Program-made: the position numbers and the translations under genes | NCBI GenBank assembly: GCA_021647145.1 | Contig: JAKIVF010000042.1 | Span: 1 to 25,985 of the forward strand | Length of the DNA stretch: 25,985 nt | Reading direction: 5' to 3' | DNA from: Methylococcaceae bacterium | Lineage (GTDB): Bacteria; Pseudomonadota; Gammaproteobacteria; Methylococcales; Methylomonadaceae | Part shown: positions 1-8,135 of the stretch, piece by piece | How the letters are laid out: each line of letters begins with the position of its first letter | How positions within the stretch are numbered: the first letter of the stretch is position 1 | The notes under the pieces: model-generated | Databases searched by the model: none | Told to the model about the DNA's origin: nothing | Seen by the model: only the letters and a program-made list of their open reading frames with translations

Positions 1-157
1 TCTGTAAAAATAGTACTCAGGAACGCAAGACAACAAAATGTTCCGCTTCTGAGGCTGTCAGGAAATTTTTTGAGAAATTTTGAGGTTTCTGAAAACCTGT
101 CCCTGCGACTTTTTCAGGGTTGACTATATAGTTGATATTTTAAAAAAAGTAGGTTTT

Positions 158-952
158 ATGCACTATTACAGAGATCTGACAGGATTAACGAAAATACTTG
201 GGAGTTTATTGATCAGTGTTTTTATTACCGCATGTGCAGATGTAGAAAAAAAAACACGGGCTTTTGATACTAGTCTTGTTGATTCAATGACTTTTCAATT
301 TGAAAGCAGCCCCCGTTTTAATAATATTTCTTTGCCTGTTGAAGCTATAAGCAAGCAAGTCACAAGTAATTTGCAGCAATGGGGATATGATTTTAACCCC
401 GAAGATTATAGCCATGATTTAAAAATTTCAATGGGTTCCATTAACCGTAGCTCAACACCTTTTGGTCTTTCCTTTAACGCAGGAAACTCAAACCCTCGCT
501 CTCTTGACTTTCAAAAAGCATCCACTTTTACACTGACTTGTTCATTAATGCCCAAAGGCCAAGATCATCGTGCTGAAATGATTATGGATGTGATGGCTGA
601 CAGTTATACGGATCTATTGAACAAAGCTAAAGGAAAGAATGAAATCATTGAACAACTAACGGATGATATCAGTACCGTTTGCTATAACTTGCTCAGCAGC
701 CTAAATATTAAAACGAAAAAAACCGGTTTAATCGAAGAAAGTAACCATCCTACCTGGATTCCTGAAATTCTTATTGAAGTTGAAAAAGAAATAAAACAAG
801 AAACTAAAACAAGAGTGGCTGATGATGCTATCGTGAATAAAATTGATAAAAAAATATCCAAGACCCAGAACAAAAAAGAAACACGTAAACGCATTATTAT
901 TCATAACCAAGGACCCCCTGTTATTTTTAAATTTGGCTCTGATAGATTGTAG
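158..952 (+). CDS. Predicted lipoprotein of unknown function
   Basis: I chose the ATG at 158 over a TTG 78 bases upstream. It puts a lipoprotein signal peptide at the N-terminus: a short charged start, a hydrophobic stretch, then the lipobox ITAC, with the lipidated Cys about 28 residues in. The mature protein of about 235 residues begins ADVEKK and should be tethered to a membrane facing the periplasm. The central part looks like a compact alpha/beta domain, and one Cys lies in the TLTCSL stretch. The last 70 residues are rich in Lys and Glu (KEIKQETKTR, DKKISKTQNKKETRKR), probably an extended or coiled basic tail. I do not recognise the family and propose no function. The gene stands alone, with no same-strand neighbour close by and no clear terminator. 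Confidence 0.7.
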   Translation: MHYYRDLTGLTKILGSLLISVFITACADVEKKTRAFDTSLVDSMTFQFESSPRFNNISLPVEAISKQVTSNLQQWGYDFNPEDYSHDLKISMGSINRSSTPFGLSFNAGNSNPRSLDFQKASTFTLTCSLMPKGQDHRAEMIMDVMADSYTDLLNKAKGKNEIIEQLTDDISTVCYNLLSSLNIKTKKTGLIEESNHPTWIPEILIEVEKEIKQETKTRVADDAIVNKIDKKISKTQNKKETRKRIIIHNQGPPVIFKFGSDRL

Positions 953-1372
953 CCACTTTATAAAAAGGGAATAAGTCTTTCTATGCCACTTTTTTGATTG
1001 CCTTCACTGATTTCACTCCAGATCCCAAGGTTGATTATTCATAACAGATAAATCTCGGCTACCAGTATCTACTCATCATATTTAAATAATATTAGGTTGA
1101 TGTGATTAAATACCTTGATCGTCCTGAAAGATCATTTCCTTGACGCCTACTATTTCTGGTTAAGGTCAACAGATCAATAAGGTCTGTGTGACTAAAATAT
1201 TCAATCTCTGCGTTGAAAGCCTTCATAATAGTCTTGTTATTGCGTGCAGATTTCGTATTGATTTTTGAATATTTTGGCTCTCAATGTTTTTATCTTGAAT
1301 AAATAGGGAGTCTTTTTTATATAAAGTTTTGTCAGATTTAGCCCAATGATAAAATAATTCCACCACTCACGA
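953..1372. other. Gene-poor intergenic region
   Basis: I see no convincing coding region in these 420 bases on either strand: frames are short and lack ribosome-binding sites. The segment at 1212-1270 resembles 25806-25864 (shared core cgtgcagattt plus partial similarity on both sides, with an indel). Both may be worn copies of one element or gene. Otherwise I see no recognisable signal. Confidence 0.4.
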
Positions 1373-1571
1373 TAATTATTCCTGATTACCCACAAGCTTC
1401 CGCCGAATCAGTAGATGACTTGTAAGGTATTGAAAAATAATAAATATCTATTAATGAAAATTTAACTTAAACTTTTAACTTTGATCAGGTTAAAAAATAA
1501 CCATTATTTTTCATAAGATTACATTTAGCTTTTTAAAGTGGCGGAAGCTTGTGGGTAATCAGGTAATTATT
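1373..1571. mobile_element. MITE-like non-autonomous element, 24-bp TIRs and 8-bp TSD
   Basis: Bases 1381-1404 and 1540-1563 are perfect reverse complements over 24 bp; the left arm begins CCTGATTACCCACAAG. They bound a 183-bp unit. The 8 bases just outside each end (1373-1380 and 1564-1571) are identical, TAATTATT, which is what a transposase-made target duplication looks like. The interior is very AT-rich and has no ORF, so the unit must have been moved by a transposase encoded elsewhere. A small internal stem pairs TTTTAAC at 1473-1479 with GTTAAAA at 1490-1496. The element sits about 160 bases upstream of the permease-kinase gene. An 8-bp duplication fits several IS families, including IS66 and IS1595, but I cannot assign the ends to one. 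Intact repeats and duplication suggest a fairly recent insertion. Confidence 0.85.
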
Positions 1572-1680
1572 TGTCTTTTTAAATGAAACAGCATTACCTT
1601 ACCCCAAGATTATTAATTTATCACTGTTACGCCACTCCTAAAAAACAAGTTCTTGGCTGTGCTTTAAGATAATAATATCG

Positions 1681-1723
1681 GAGTATAATAGCGCATCAGC
1701 TATACATTTAATCACTTATACTC
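1681..1723 (+). promoter_or_regulatory. Inverted repeat overlapping a possible -10 box
   Basis: GAGTATAA at 1681-1688 is the reverse complement of TTATACTC at 1716-1723. The left arm overlaps a TATAAT match at 1684-1689, and the right arm ends three bases before the ATG at 1727. No good Shine-Dalgarno sequence is visible there. The repeat could be an operator over the promoter or, if transcribed, a hairpin next to the start codon. No well-placed -35 element is evident. Confidence 0.35.
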
Positions 1724-1726
1724 TAC

Positions 1727-4700
1727 ATGGTTTCCACGGTTCGCCAAAGTATTTCAAAAACTCGCAGAGACTATAACTCTTGGGTTGCCAATGAAACATT
1801 AGAAGATTACGCATTACGATTTGCCCCACGCCGATTTAGAAAATGGTCAGAATTTCAAGTAGCTAATACCGCTTTTGGCTCAACCTCATTTTTAGTTTTA
1901 GAAGCCATCGGCGGTTTCTTATCAGTTAATTACGGTTTTACTAATGCCTTTTGGGCAATTTGTATTGTCGGATTGATCATTTTTATCATCAGTTTCCCCA
2001 TTGCTTACTATGCCGCTCATTATAATATAGATATTGATTTGCTCACTCGTAGCACAGGGTTCGGTTATTTCGGCTCTACTATCACCTCTTTAATATACGC
2101 CTTTTTTACCTTTACCTTATTTGCACTTGAAGCCTCTATTATGTCGAAGGCTATTGAGTTATATTTTCAGCTGCCTATTGCATTTTCTCATTTTATTAGC
2201 GCTATTATTGTTATTCCTTTCGTCACTTTTGGCATTACAACCATCAGTCGAATGCAATTATGGACACAGCCATTGTGGTTAGTTTTATTGTTTATTCCTT
2301 ATTTTGCAGTATTTACTAAAGAACCTGAAGCTTTACTCACCTTAAAAGCTTATTTTGGGATAGCTTCAAGTGGACAAGGGTTTGATTGGTTGCTGTTTGG
2401 TAGTGCTGCAACCGTTGCTTTTTCTATGGTTGCGCAAATAGGGGAGCAAGTTGATTTTTTGCGTTTTATGCCAGAAAAGAAAAAACAAAACCGTTTTCGT
2501 TGGTGGGCGGCGACTATTATTGCAGGGCCTGGCTGGATTGTTTTTGGTGTCATTAGACAGTTAGGTGGCGCACTGCTTGCTCACCTTGCTATTCAACAGG
2601 GCGTAGCGATGGAACATGCGCATGAACCGACGCAAATGTATTTAATTGCCTATAATATGCTGATTGATAATACTGATGTGGCTTTGGTTGTCACTACGTT
2701 GTTTGTGGTTATTTCTCAGCTAAAAATCAATGTTACCAATGCTTATGCAGGTTCATTAGCATGGTCTAATTTTTTCTCCCGTATAACCCATACTCATCCT
2801 GGGCGAGTTATCTGGTTGTTTTTTAATGTGTCGATTGCCTTATTGCTAATGGAGTTTGGTGTGTTTGGTGCACTGGAGAAAGTGCTAGGATTGTTCTCCA
2901 ATATCAGTATCGCTTGGATTAGCGCGGTTTCAGCTGATTTAATGATTAATCAACCGTTAGGTTTAAGCCCAAAGATTGTAGAATTTAAGCGTGCTTATTT
3001 ACCTGATTTAAATCCAGTTGGACTTCTGTCGACCTTCATTGCTTCATTAATTTCTATCTTGGCTTACTTAGGCTTGTTTGGTGAATACCCTCAAGCCTTT
3101 TCCGCTTTTATTGCACTTGGGCTGACGTTTATTTTAGTACCCAGTATTGGCTATTTTACCAGTTACCGTCATTATCTAGCTCGTGCAAGGCACTATAAAC
3201 ATGATGTTTCAACTAGACAATGTTGTATTTGTGAAAATCACTTTGAACATGAAGATACAGCCTATTGCCCAGTATATAAGGATAGTATCTGTTCTTTATG
3301 CTGTACTTTAGATTCGCGCTGTTTAGATAGCTGTAAAAAAGGTGCTCGCTTAGAAGATTATTTTAATCTTTTTGCACGCTCATATCTTCCAGCGTTTATT
3401 TCATTAAACTCAAGAATTCGACTATTAAGATTTGTTCTATTATTTGCCTTTCTTAGCATCCTGACGAGTGTTTTTATCGGAATTATTTATTATCAGGATT
3501 TTCTAACGGCACAAAACAACCCACAATCTTTTAGTCTTCTATTTGATAACTTTCTTAAGGTTTATTCAGCTCTATTAATTTTTATTGGCTTATGTAGTTG
3601 GTGGTTAATATTAATTCATGAAAGCCGTTTGCTAGCACATGAAGAAACCACCAAACAAACCCAGTTATTATTGAAAGAAATTGAAGAGCATAAAGTTACC
3701 GATGAAAAATACCAGCAAGCTATTATAACGGCCGATAATGCCAACAGTGCTAAAAGTCGTTTTCTCAGTAACATGAGTCATGAAATACGTACGCCTCTTA
3801 ATTGTATTGTTGGATATTCTCATATTTTGCATAATGATCAGTCAATCCCCGAGCATAGACGTGAAGCGATTGAAATATTAAAACGCAGTGGCGAACATCT
3901 ATCTTCATTAATTGAAGATATTTTAGATATTGCCGGGATTGAAGAACGTAAATTTGAGATCCGATACGCTCCGTTAGATTTGCCAGCACTTATTGAACAT
4001 TTAGTCAGTAGTTTTAAAACCCAAGCTGAAGATAAAGGTCTTAAATTTAGTTGTCATATACTGGATACTGTACCTCAAACTGTACGTGGGGATGAAAAAC
4101 GTATCCGGCAAGTCTTAATCAACTTGTTAAGTAATGCACTTAAATTTACTAATGAGGGCGAAATAATTTTTCGTATTGGTTATCGCAGTGATGTGGCTAC
4201 TTTTAAAATAATTGATAGTGGTGAGGGTATTTCAGAGAATAATCTTAACGATATTTTTCAGCCCTTTACCCGGTTAAGTCAAGCAACTGGCAATGCAGTT
4301 GCAGGTAGTGGCTTAGGATTAACTATCTGTAAAATTATTACAGAATTAATGGGGGGTGAGATTACAGTTAACAGTGTTGAAGACAAAGGCTCAACGTTTA
4401 CGGTTAAATTTTTAATGGCCAGCTTGAGTAATTCGTCCGAAATTGTTGTTGAAAAGAATATTGTAGGCTTTCAGGAAAATAGTAAAAATATATTGATTGT
4501 TGATGATCAATATGAGCATCGTACGCTAATTGCAACCCTACTGGAACCTTTGGGCTTTAGTGTGAAACAGGCTAACTCGGGAGAAGCTTGCTTAGCAATG
4601 CTTCCAGTTTATATGCCTGACCTTATTTTAATGGATTTATCAATGGAAGGTATTAACGGTATAGAAACCTCTCAGTACTTACGTAAAAAAGGTTATACCA

Positions 4701-5098
4701 TGCCTATTGTGGTGCTAAGTGCTAATGCCTATCCTTCTGATCAGCAAGCTGCTTTGGAGGTAGGGTGTGATGATTTTATTGCAAAACCATTACAGATTGC
4801 GGATCTATTGAATAAGCTTGCACTGCACTTATCAATAAACTGGATATACGATGGAAATAAAAAAGAGAAAATATCATCAAATCACAATAATGCCTTTACT
4901 TTACCGCCCCCTAATATTATTAAGCAATTGATGGAATTTGTACAAATAGGTGATTTATTAGGGCTGAAACATCAATTGAACGATTTAATTTTGAGTGAGC
5001 CTTGTTACAAAGGTTTTACACAACGTATTAAAACCTTAGCGAATGAATTTCGCATTGCGGATATTAAAAAACTGTTAAATACTGTGTACGATGAATAA
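1727..5098 (+). CDS. NCS1-type permease fused to hybrid sensor histidine kinase
   Basis: This 1123-residue protein has four parts. Residues about 1-490 form a 12-helix transporter resembling the NCS1 purine/cytosine permease family (FGYFGSTITSLIYAFF; AGSLAWSNFF). Residues 499-536 form a cluster of nine Cys (499, 500, 502, 514, 522, 525, 526, 532, 536) that could bind metal or an iron-sulfur centre. Two further membrane helices follow at about 565-635. The C-terminal part is a HisKA/HATPase kinase with phosphoacceptor His685 in SNMSHEIRTPLN and the ATP-lid motif GSGLGLTICK, then a receiver with Asp970 in LILMDLSMEG and a short helical tail. It is probably a membrane transceptor that senses a transported or bound nitrogenous substrate and passes phosphate to the next gene, which it overlaps by 8 bases (ATGAATAA). 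The ligand cannot be read from the sequence. All catalytic motifs appear intact. Confidence 0.85.
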   Translation: MVSTVRQSISKTRRDYNSWVANETLEDYALRFAPRRFRKWSEFQVANTAFGSTSFLVLEAIGGFLSVNYGFTNAFWAICIVGLIIFIISFPIAYYAAHYNIDIDLLTRSTGFGYFGSTITSLIYAFFTFTLFALEASIMSKAIELYFQLPIAFSHFISAIIVIPFVTFGITTISRMQLWTQPLWLVLLFIPYFAVFTKEPEALLTLKAYFGIASSGQGFDWLLFGSAATVAFSMVAQIGEQVDFLRFMPEKKKQNRFRWWAATIIAGPGWIVFGVIRQLGGALLAHLAIQQGVAMEHAHEPTQMYLIAYNMLIDNTDVALVVTTLFVVISQLKINVTNAYAGSLAWSNFFSRITHTHPGRVIWLFFNVSIALLLMEFGVFGALEKVLGLFSNISIAWISAVSADLMINQPLGLSPKIVEFKRAYLPDLNPVGLLSTFIASLISILAYLGLFGEYPQAFSAFIALGLTFILVPSIGYFTSYRHYLARARHYKHDVSTRQCCICENHFEHEDTAYCPVYKDSICSLCCTLDSRCLDSCKKGARLEDYFNLFARSYLPAFISLNSRIRLLRFVLLFAFLSILTSVFIGIIYYQDFLTAQNNPQSFSLLFDNFLKVYSALLIFIGLCSWWLILIHESRLLAHEETTKQTQLLLKEIEEHKVTDEKYQQAIITADNANSAKSRFLSNMSHEIRTPLNCIVGYSHILHNDQSIPEHRREAIEILKRSGEHLSSLIEDILDIAGIEERKFEIRYAPLDLPALIEHLVSSFKTQAEDKGLKFSCHILDTVPQTVRGDEKRIRQVLINLLSNALKFTNEGEIIFRIGYRSDVATFKIIDSGEGISENNLNDIFQPFTRLSQATGNAVAGSGLGLTICKIITELMGGEITVNSVEDKGSTFTVKFLMASLSNSSEIVVEKNIVGFQENSKNILIVDDQYEHRTLIATLLEPLGFSVKQANSGEACLAMLPVYMPDLILMDLSMEGINGIETSQYLRKKGYTMPIVVLSANAYPSDQQAALEVGCDDFIAKPLQIADLLNKLALHLSINWIYDGNKKEKISSNHNNAFTLPPPNIIKQLMEFVQIGDLLGLKHQLNDLILSEPCYKGFTQRIKTLANEFRIADIKKLLNTVYDE

Positions 5099-6005
5099 AA
5101 TAATAAATGAAACAATTTTAATTGTTGATGATACGCCAGACAATTTAGCGGTGCTTTCAGATATGCTGTTTGAATATGGTTATCGAGTGTTAGTTGCTAC
5201 AGATGGGTTGTCAGCTTTAGATCAAATAAACCATTTACAGCCAGATATTATTCTGTTGGATGTAGTAATGCCAGGTATTGATGGATTTGAAACCTGTCAT
5301 CGGCTAAAAAAAAATCATCTTACCAAAGACATTCCAATTATTTTTATGACAGGGCTAAGTGAATTAGATAATTTATTAAAAGGCTTTAAAGAAGGGGCAG
5401 TTGATTACATTGTAAAACCCATCCAACCCACTGAGGTTATTGCCAGAATAGATGCTCAATTATCCCAGAAGCACAATGCTCAGCGAGTTGAACAAACTTT
5501 GGATCATACAGGTTTTTCTGCCATAGCCTTTACTAAATCAGGAATCATCACCTGGCTTTCTGTTTCAGCAAATAAAATACTTTCAGACTGTTACCCAATA
5601 GAACAAGTTGAAAAAGTTATTATTGAAAGAGACAGATTCTTGCCACAAACTTTACTTGAGCAAATCACCCCTAAAATTAAAGCCCAAAAAGTGCCGCTGA
5701 CTGATGTACAGATAGGTAGTCAGTATTCTGGTAAAATTGTACCAAGCTTAATTGATGACGAATATTTGCTACTAATTCAGAAAAGCCGTCAAGACTGGGA
5801 TTTGGCTTCGTTAAAAGTTTCTTTTGGTTTAACCGCTAGAGAAGCCGAAATTTGAATGTGGATTTCGCGAGGTAAAACCAATAAAGAAGTGGGCTTAACT
5901 CTAGGTACTAGTCCTAGAACAGTAAATAAGCATCTAGAACATGTTTTTGAAAAGCTAGGAGTTCCTACCAGGACAGCTGCTGTTGCAATGGTTTTAAAAA
6001 ATTAG
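5091..6005 (+). pseudogene. LuxR-family response regulator, in-frame TGA in HTH domain
   Basis: The reading frame runs from ATG 5091 to TGA 5853-5855 (254 residues), then continues open in the same frame to TAG 6003-6005. Residues about 8-120 are a receiver with the acidic pair Asp13/Asp14, phosphoacceptor Asp57 in DIILLDVVMPG, and Lys in YIVKPIQP. A linker domain of about 90 residues follows. The HTH begins before the stop (FGLTAREAEI) and resumes right after it (MWISRGKTNKEVG, then SPRTVNKHLEHVFEKLG). The TGA therefore replaces one codon in the first HTH helix, where a hydrophobic residue is normal. One base change from TTA, TGT or TGC would explain it. The gene overlaps the upstream kinase by 8 bases and is its expected partner. 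The translated product keeps the receiver but should not bind DNA. A sequencing error is possible. Confidence 0.85.
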
Positions 6006-6127
6006 TTACTTTGTTTCTTTTTATTATTTAAGTAGTCATCAGCTTCCTTTTTGGAAAACAGGTGTTGGACGGCAGTGACTCCGCTTTGGTCTGCGTAGGT
6101 CATTTTATCCATTTTTACGGACACCAT
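6002..6127 (-). CDS. Possible 41-residue protein or gene fragment
   Basis: A minus-strand frame runs from ATG 6127 to TAA 6002-6004, ending inside the stop region of the convergent regulator gene. A second Met lies five codons in. The product includes KMTYADQSGVTAVQHLF and ends in a Lys/Asn-rich tail. Its codons look richer in G and C than the surrounding spacer, which argues against chance. There is no ribosome-binding site before either Met. It may be the 3' remnant of a longer gene. I do not recognise it. Confidence 0.3.
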   Translation of the reverse strand: MVSVKMDKMTYADQSGVTAVQHLFSKKEADDYLNNKKKQSN

Positions 6128-6498
6128 TAATATTCAACTGATTTTTCTAGGCTTATAGAGAGTATTGTTACTAGGATTATTTCTTATAGTCATTCATTGC
6201 TATCTGGTGCAGACAAACGGAGTTTCAATTTATTGGAAAGTAAATAATTTTATAAGAATCATGTTTTTACAGTCAGATGGCCATTCTTTTTTAACGGTAT
6301 AAATTATACTTAAGTCACAAATCTATCAAAATTGTTTTGAATGAAAATGAGTTTAAATAATGTTAATAGCTATGTATTTCATTAGTTTAGCGTTTAATGT
6401 TAAGGCTGAAAATTTTCTTGTCGTTAAGTGGTACGATTGATCTTTTAGCCATTCAGTTCTAAATTTCTAATGTAAGTAAACAGAACTGGAGAAAAATA
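6128..6498. other. Intergenic region with no gene recognised
   Basis: These 371 bases are AT-rich and have many stops in all frames. I find no RNA gene, repeat or convincing ORF. The last 60 bases presumably carry the promoter of the small acidic gene that starts at 6499. Confidence 0.4.
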
Positions 6499-6666
6499 AT
6501 GAATAATCATGCTGATGTTGATATTGACTTTGAACCTATGGACGATTTACCACTTTCAGACCATATTGAATGGATTGAGTTTAGAGATACTGAAATAATT
6601 CTAGATGATTTAGACGTAGAACCTGATAATTATGATACCCAACAAGATGGGTTGCATTTTGATTAA
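6499..6666 (+). CDS. Small, very acidic protein (55 aa)
   Basis: ATG 6499 is preceded by a good ribosome-binding site, GGAG at 6488-6491 with a 7-base spacer. The frame stays open to TAA 6664-6666. The product has 14 Asp and 5 Glu against a single Arg and no Lys. The acidic residues fall in short clusters (ADVDIDFEPMDD, ILDDLDVEPDNYD). It has no Cys, no membrane segment and no signal peptide. Such composition is seen in nucleic-acid mimics, inhibitors, metal buffers and some peptide precursors, but none of these can be chosen here. It stands alone between the broken regulator and the sulfur genes. I do not recognise the family; coding potential rests on the RBS and the compositional bias. Confidence 0.55.
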   Translation: MNNHADVDIDFEPMDDLPLSDHIEWIEFRDTEIILDDLDVEPDNYDTQQDGLHFD

Positions 6667-7005
6667 AAATTAGAGAAGCGCTAAAATATGAAAGCTAAAG
6701 TATATTCTAAGGCTATGATTTTTGAGAGATTATAGACAATGAATGACTAGGTTTCTTAGACTAAACAGACCACTAGGAATACTAATGAAATACATAACCA
6801 CTTCAATTATGCTAATACTGGCAGTGTAATGCTGCATAAGTTTGGAATAAATAATGACTATGCTGTATACGGCTCTATAGCTTGTTTTTTATACTGCCGG
6901 TTTACTACTGAACCACACTACTACATTATACACAACGTCTCTTCAGTAATAAAAACTAGCAAGACAATTACATATTAATCATATTTAAGATAAGAAATAT
7001 GTTGC
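6667..7005. other. Intergenic region with a truncated secretory leader
   Basis: The only coding-like signal is at 6785-6829 on the plus strand. AGGA about 7 bases before ATG 6785 leads into MKYITTSIMLILAV, then TAA, then CCISLE in the same frame and another stop. This resembles a signal peptide of a small lipoprotein or secreted peptide broken by a nonsense change. The rest of the 339 bases shows nothing I can name. Confidence 0.35.
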
Positions 7006-8091
7006 CTAATAATCTTTTTTCCAGGCGTTATATCCACCTACTAAAGAAGTGACATTTGAAAAACCAAGATCTTGCATAATCTGTCCAGCGAGCGCAGATC
7101 TATTTCCGCTAGCACAATAGATAAGGATTGATTTATCTTTGCTATTAGCGGGTATTAAGGATTCGACTGTTGTTTTTATTTCTCCACGAGGGATGTGTAT
7201 GGCATTTTCAATAAACCCCAGTTCAAATTCATTTTTTTCACGAACATCTAAAATAATAACGTCATCTGCTTGAATCATTTTCTTGGCCGTTGCCAGATCA
7301 ACTTGTTTAACCTGCTGTTTTGCTTGATTAATCACTCCCTGTACGCCACGACGGTCTTTATTGGATTGAGAAAATTCACTTGAATCTGCAATTTGTAACG
7401 CTTCCTCTTCGTCGATACCACAATAAAGGTTAGCCGGGACAGCTTCATTAATTAATTTTGGTACGGGTAAGTTGAGTTTATCCATTATTTCAATAAATTC
7501 ATCTCTGGTTTTACCTGATAGGCGAGGGTTACTTGTTTTTTCTTGATAAACGCAACTAACAAAATTTCCTTTATAATCATGGCCTGGGTAGACTAAAGTT
7601 TCTCCGGGCAAAGTAAATATTTTTTTGGTCACTGAATCAAATAAGTCACCTGCATTCCCATTTTGAAAATCAGTACGCCCACAACCACCAATAAATAATG
7701 TATCCCCTGTAAATAGTTTATCTTTCCATAAAAAACTCATGCTACCTGCAGTATGGCCAGGCGTAGCAATAGTTTTTATGGTTGAACTGCCAAGATTAAA
7801 AGTTTCATCTCCTTCTAGTTGATAGTCTGCTGTTCCAGCACGGCAATGTAAACCTATTCCAGTTTTAGCACCAGTCGTTTGTCTTAAAAGCCCACTAGCT
7901 GTGATGTGGTCAGCATGAACATGGGTTTCAAATGAGTATTTTAGCTTTAAGTTGTATTGTTCAAGTAAGGCCAAATAATCATCAATATGATTATCAACAG
8001 GGTCTATAAAAAGCGTTTCTTTACTGTCAAAATCAGCAAGTAAGTAGGTGAAGGTGCAGCTAGCTTTATCAAAAAGTTGTTTAAATATCAT
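7006..8091 (-). CDS. ETHE1-like persulfide dioxygenase fused to rhodanese
   Basis: This 361-residue protein has two domains. Residues 1 to about 240 are a metallo-beta-lactamase fold of the ETHE1/persulfide dioxygenase type: THVHADHI (His57, His59, Asp61, His62), TPGHTAGS (His113), FTGDTLF (Asp130) and YPGHDYKG. These residues supply the 2-His-1-Asp mononuclear iron site known for the family, which oxidises glutathione persulfide to sulfite. Residues about 265-361 are a rhodanese domain with active-site Cys326 in YCASGNRSA, which transfers sulfane sulfur between persulfide, sulfite/thiosulfate and thiols. Natural fusions of this type are known, so one polypeptide may couple persulfide oxidation with thiosulfate chemistry in the cytoplasm. 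No signal peptide is present. The gene lies 44 bases downstream of the chemoreceptor-rhodanese gene on the same strand, so the two are probably co-transcribed. Confidence 0.9.
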   Translation of the reverse strand: MIFKQLFDKASCTFTYLLADFDSKETLFIDPVDNHIDDYLALLEQYNLKLKYSFETHVHADHITASGLLRQTTGAKTGIGLHCRAGTADYQLEGDETFNLGSSTIKTIATPGHTAGSMSFLWKDKLFTGDTLFIGGCGRTDFQNGNAGDLFDSVTKKIFTLPGETLVYPGHDYKGNFVSCVYQEKTSNPRLSGKTRDEFIEIMDKLNLPVPKLINEAVPANLYCGIDEEEALQIADSSEFSQSNKDRRGVQGVINQAKQQVKQVDLATAKKMIQADDVIILDVREKNEFELGFIENAIHIPRGEIKTTVESLIPANSKDKSILIYCASGNRSALAGQIMQDLGFSNVTSLVGGYNAWKKDY

Positions 8092-8135
8092 AGAGGTGAA
8101 TTTTCTAAAAAAGGGTTATTAAAAGAAGAGGCAGG

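Noticed and set aside
18..44. GGAAC/GTTCC palindrome near the window start as a terminator
   Set aside because: The stem is only 5 bases with a 17-base loop and no following T-run; it is noted only as a possible relative of the hairpin at 14561-14644.
80..157. Upstream extension of the first lipoprotein from a TTG start
   Set aside because: It would bury the lipoprotein signal peptide 26 residues inside the protein; ATG 158 is the better start.
5853..5855. TGA as a recoded sense codon (Trp or selenocysteine)
   Set aside because: TGA is used as the normal stop in several genes here (for example at 10176, 10739, 12136 and 24137 within ATGA overlaps), and no convincing selenocysteine hairpin was seen downstream, so a nonsense change or sequencing error is more likely.
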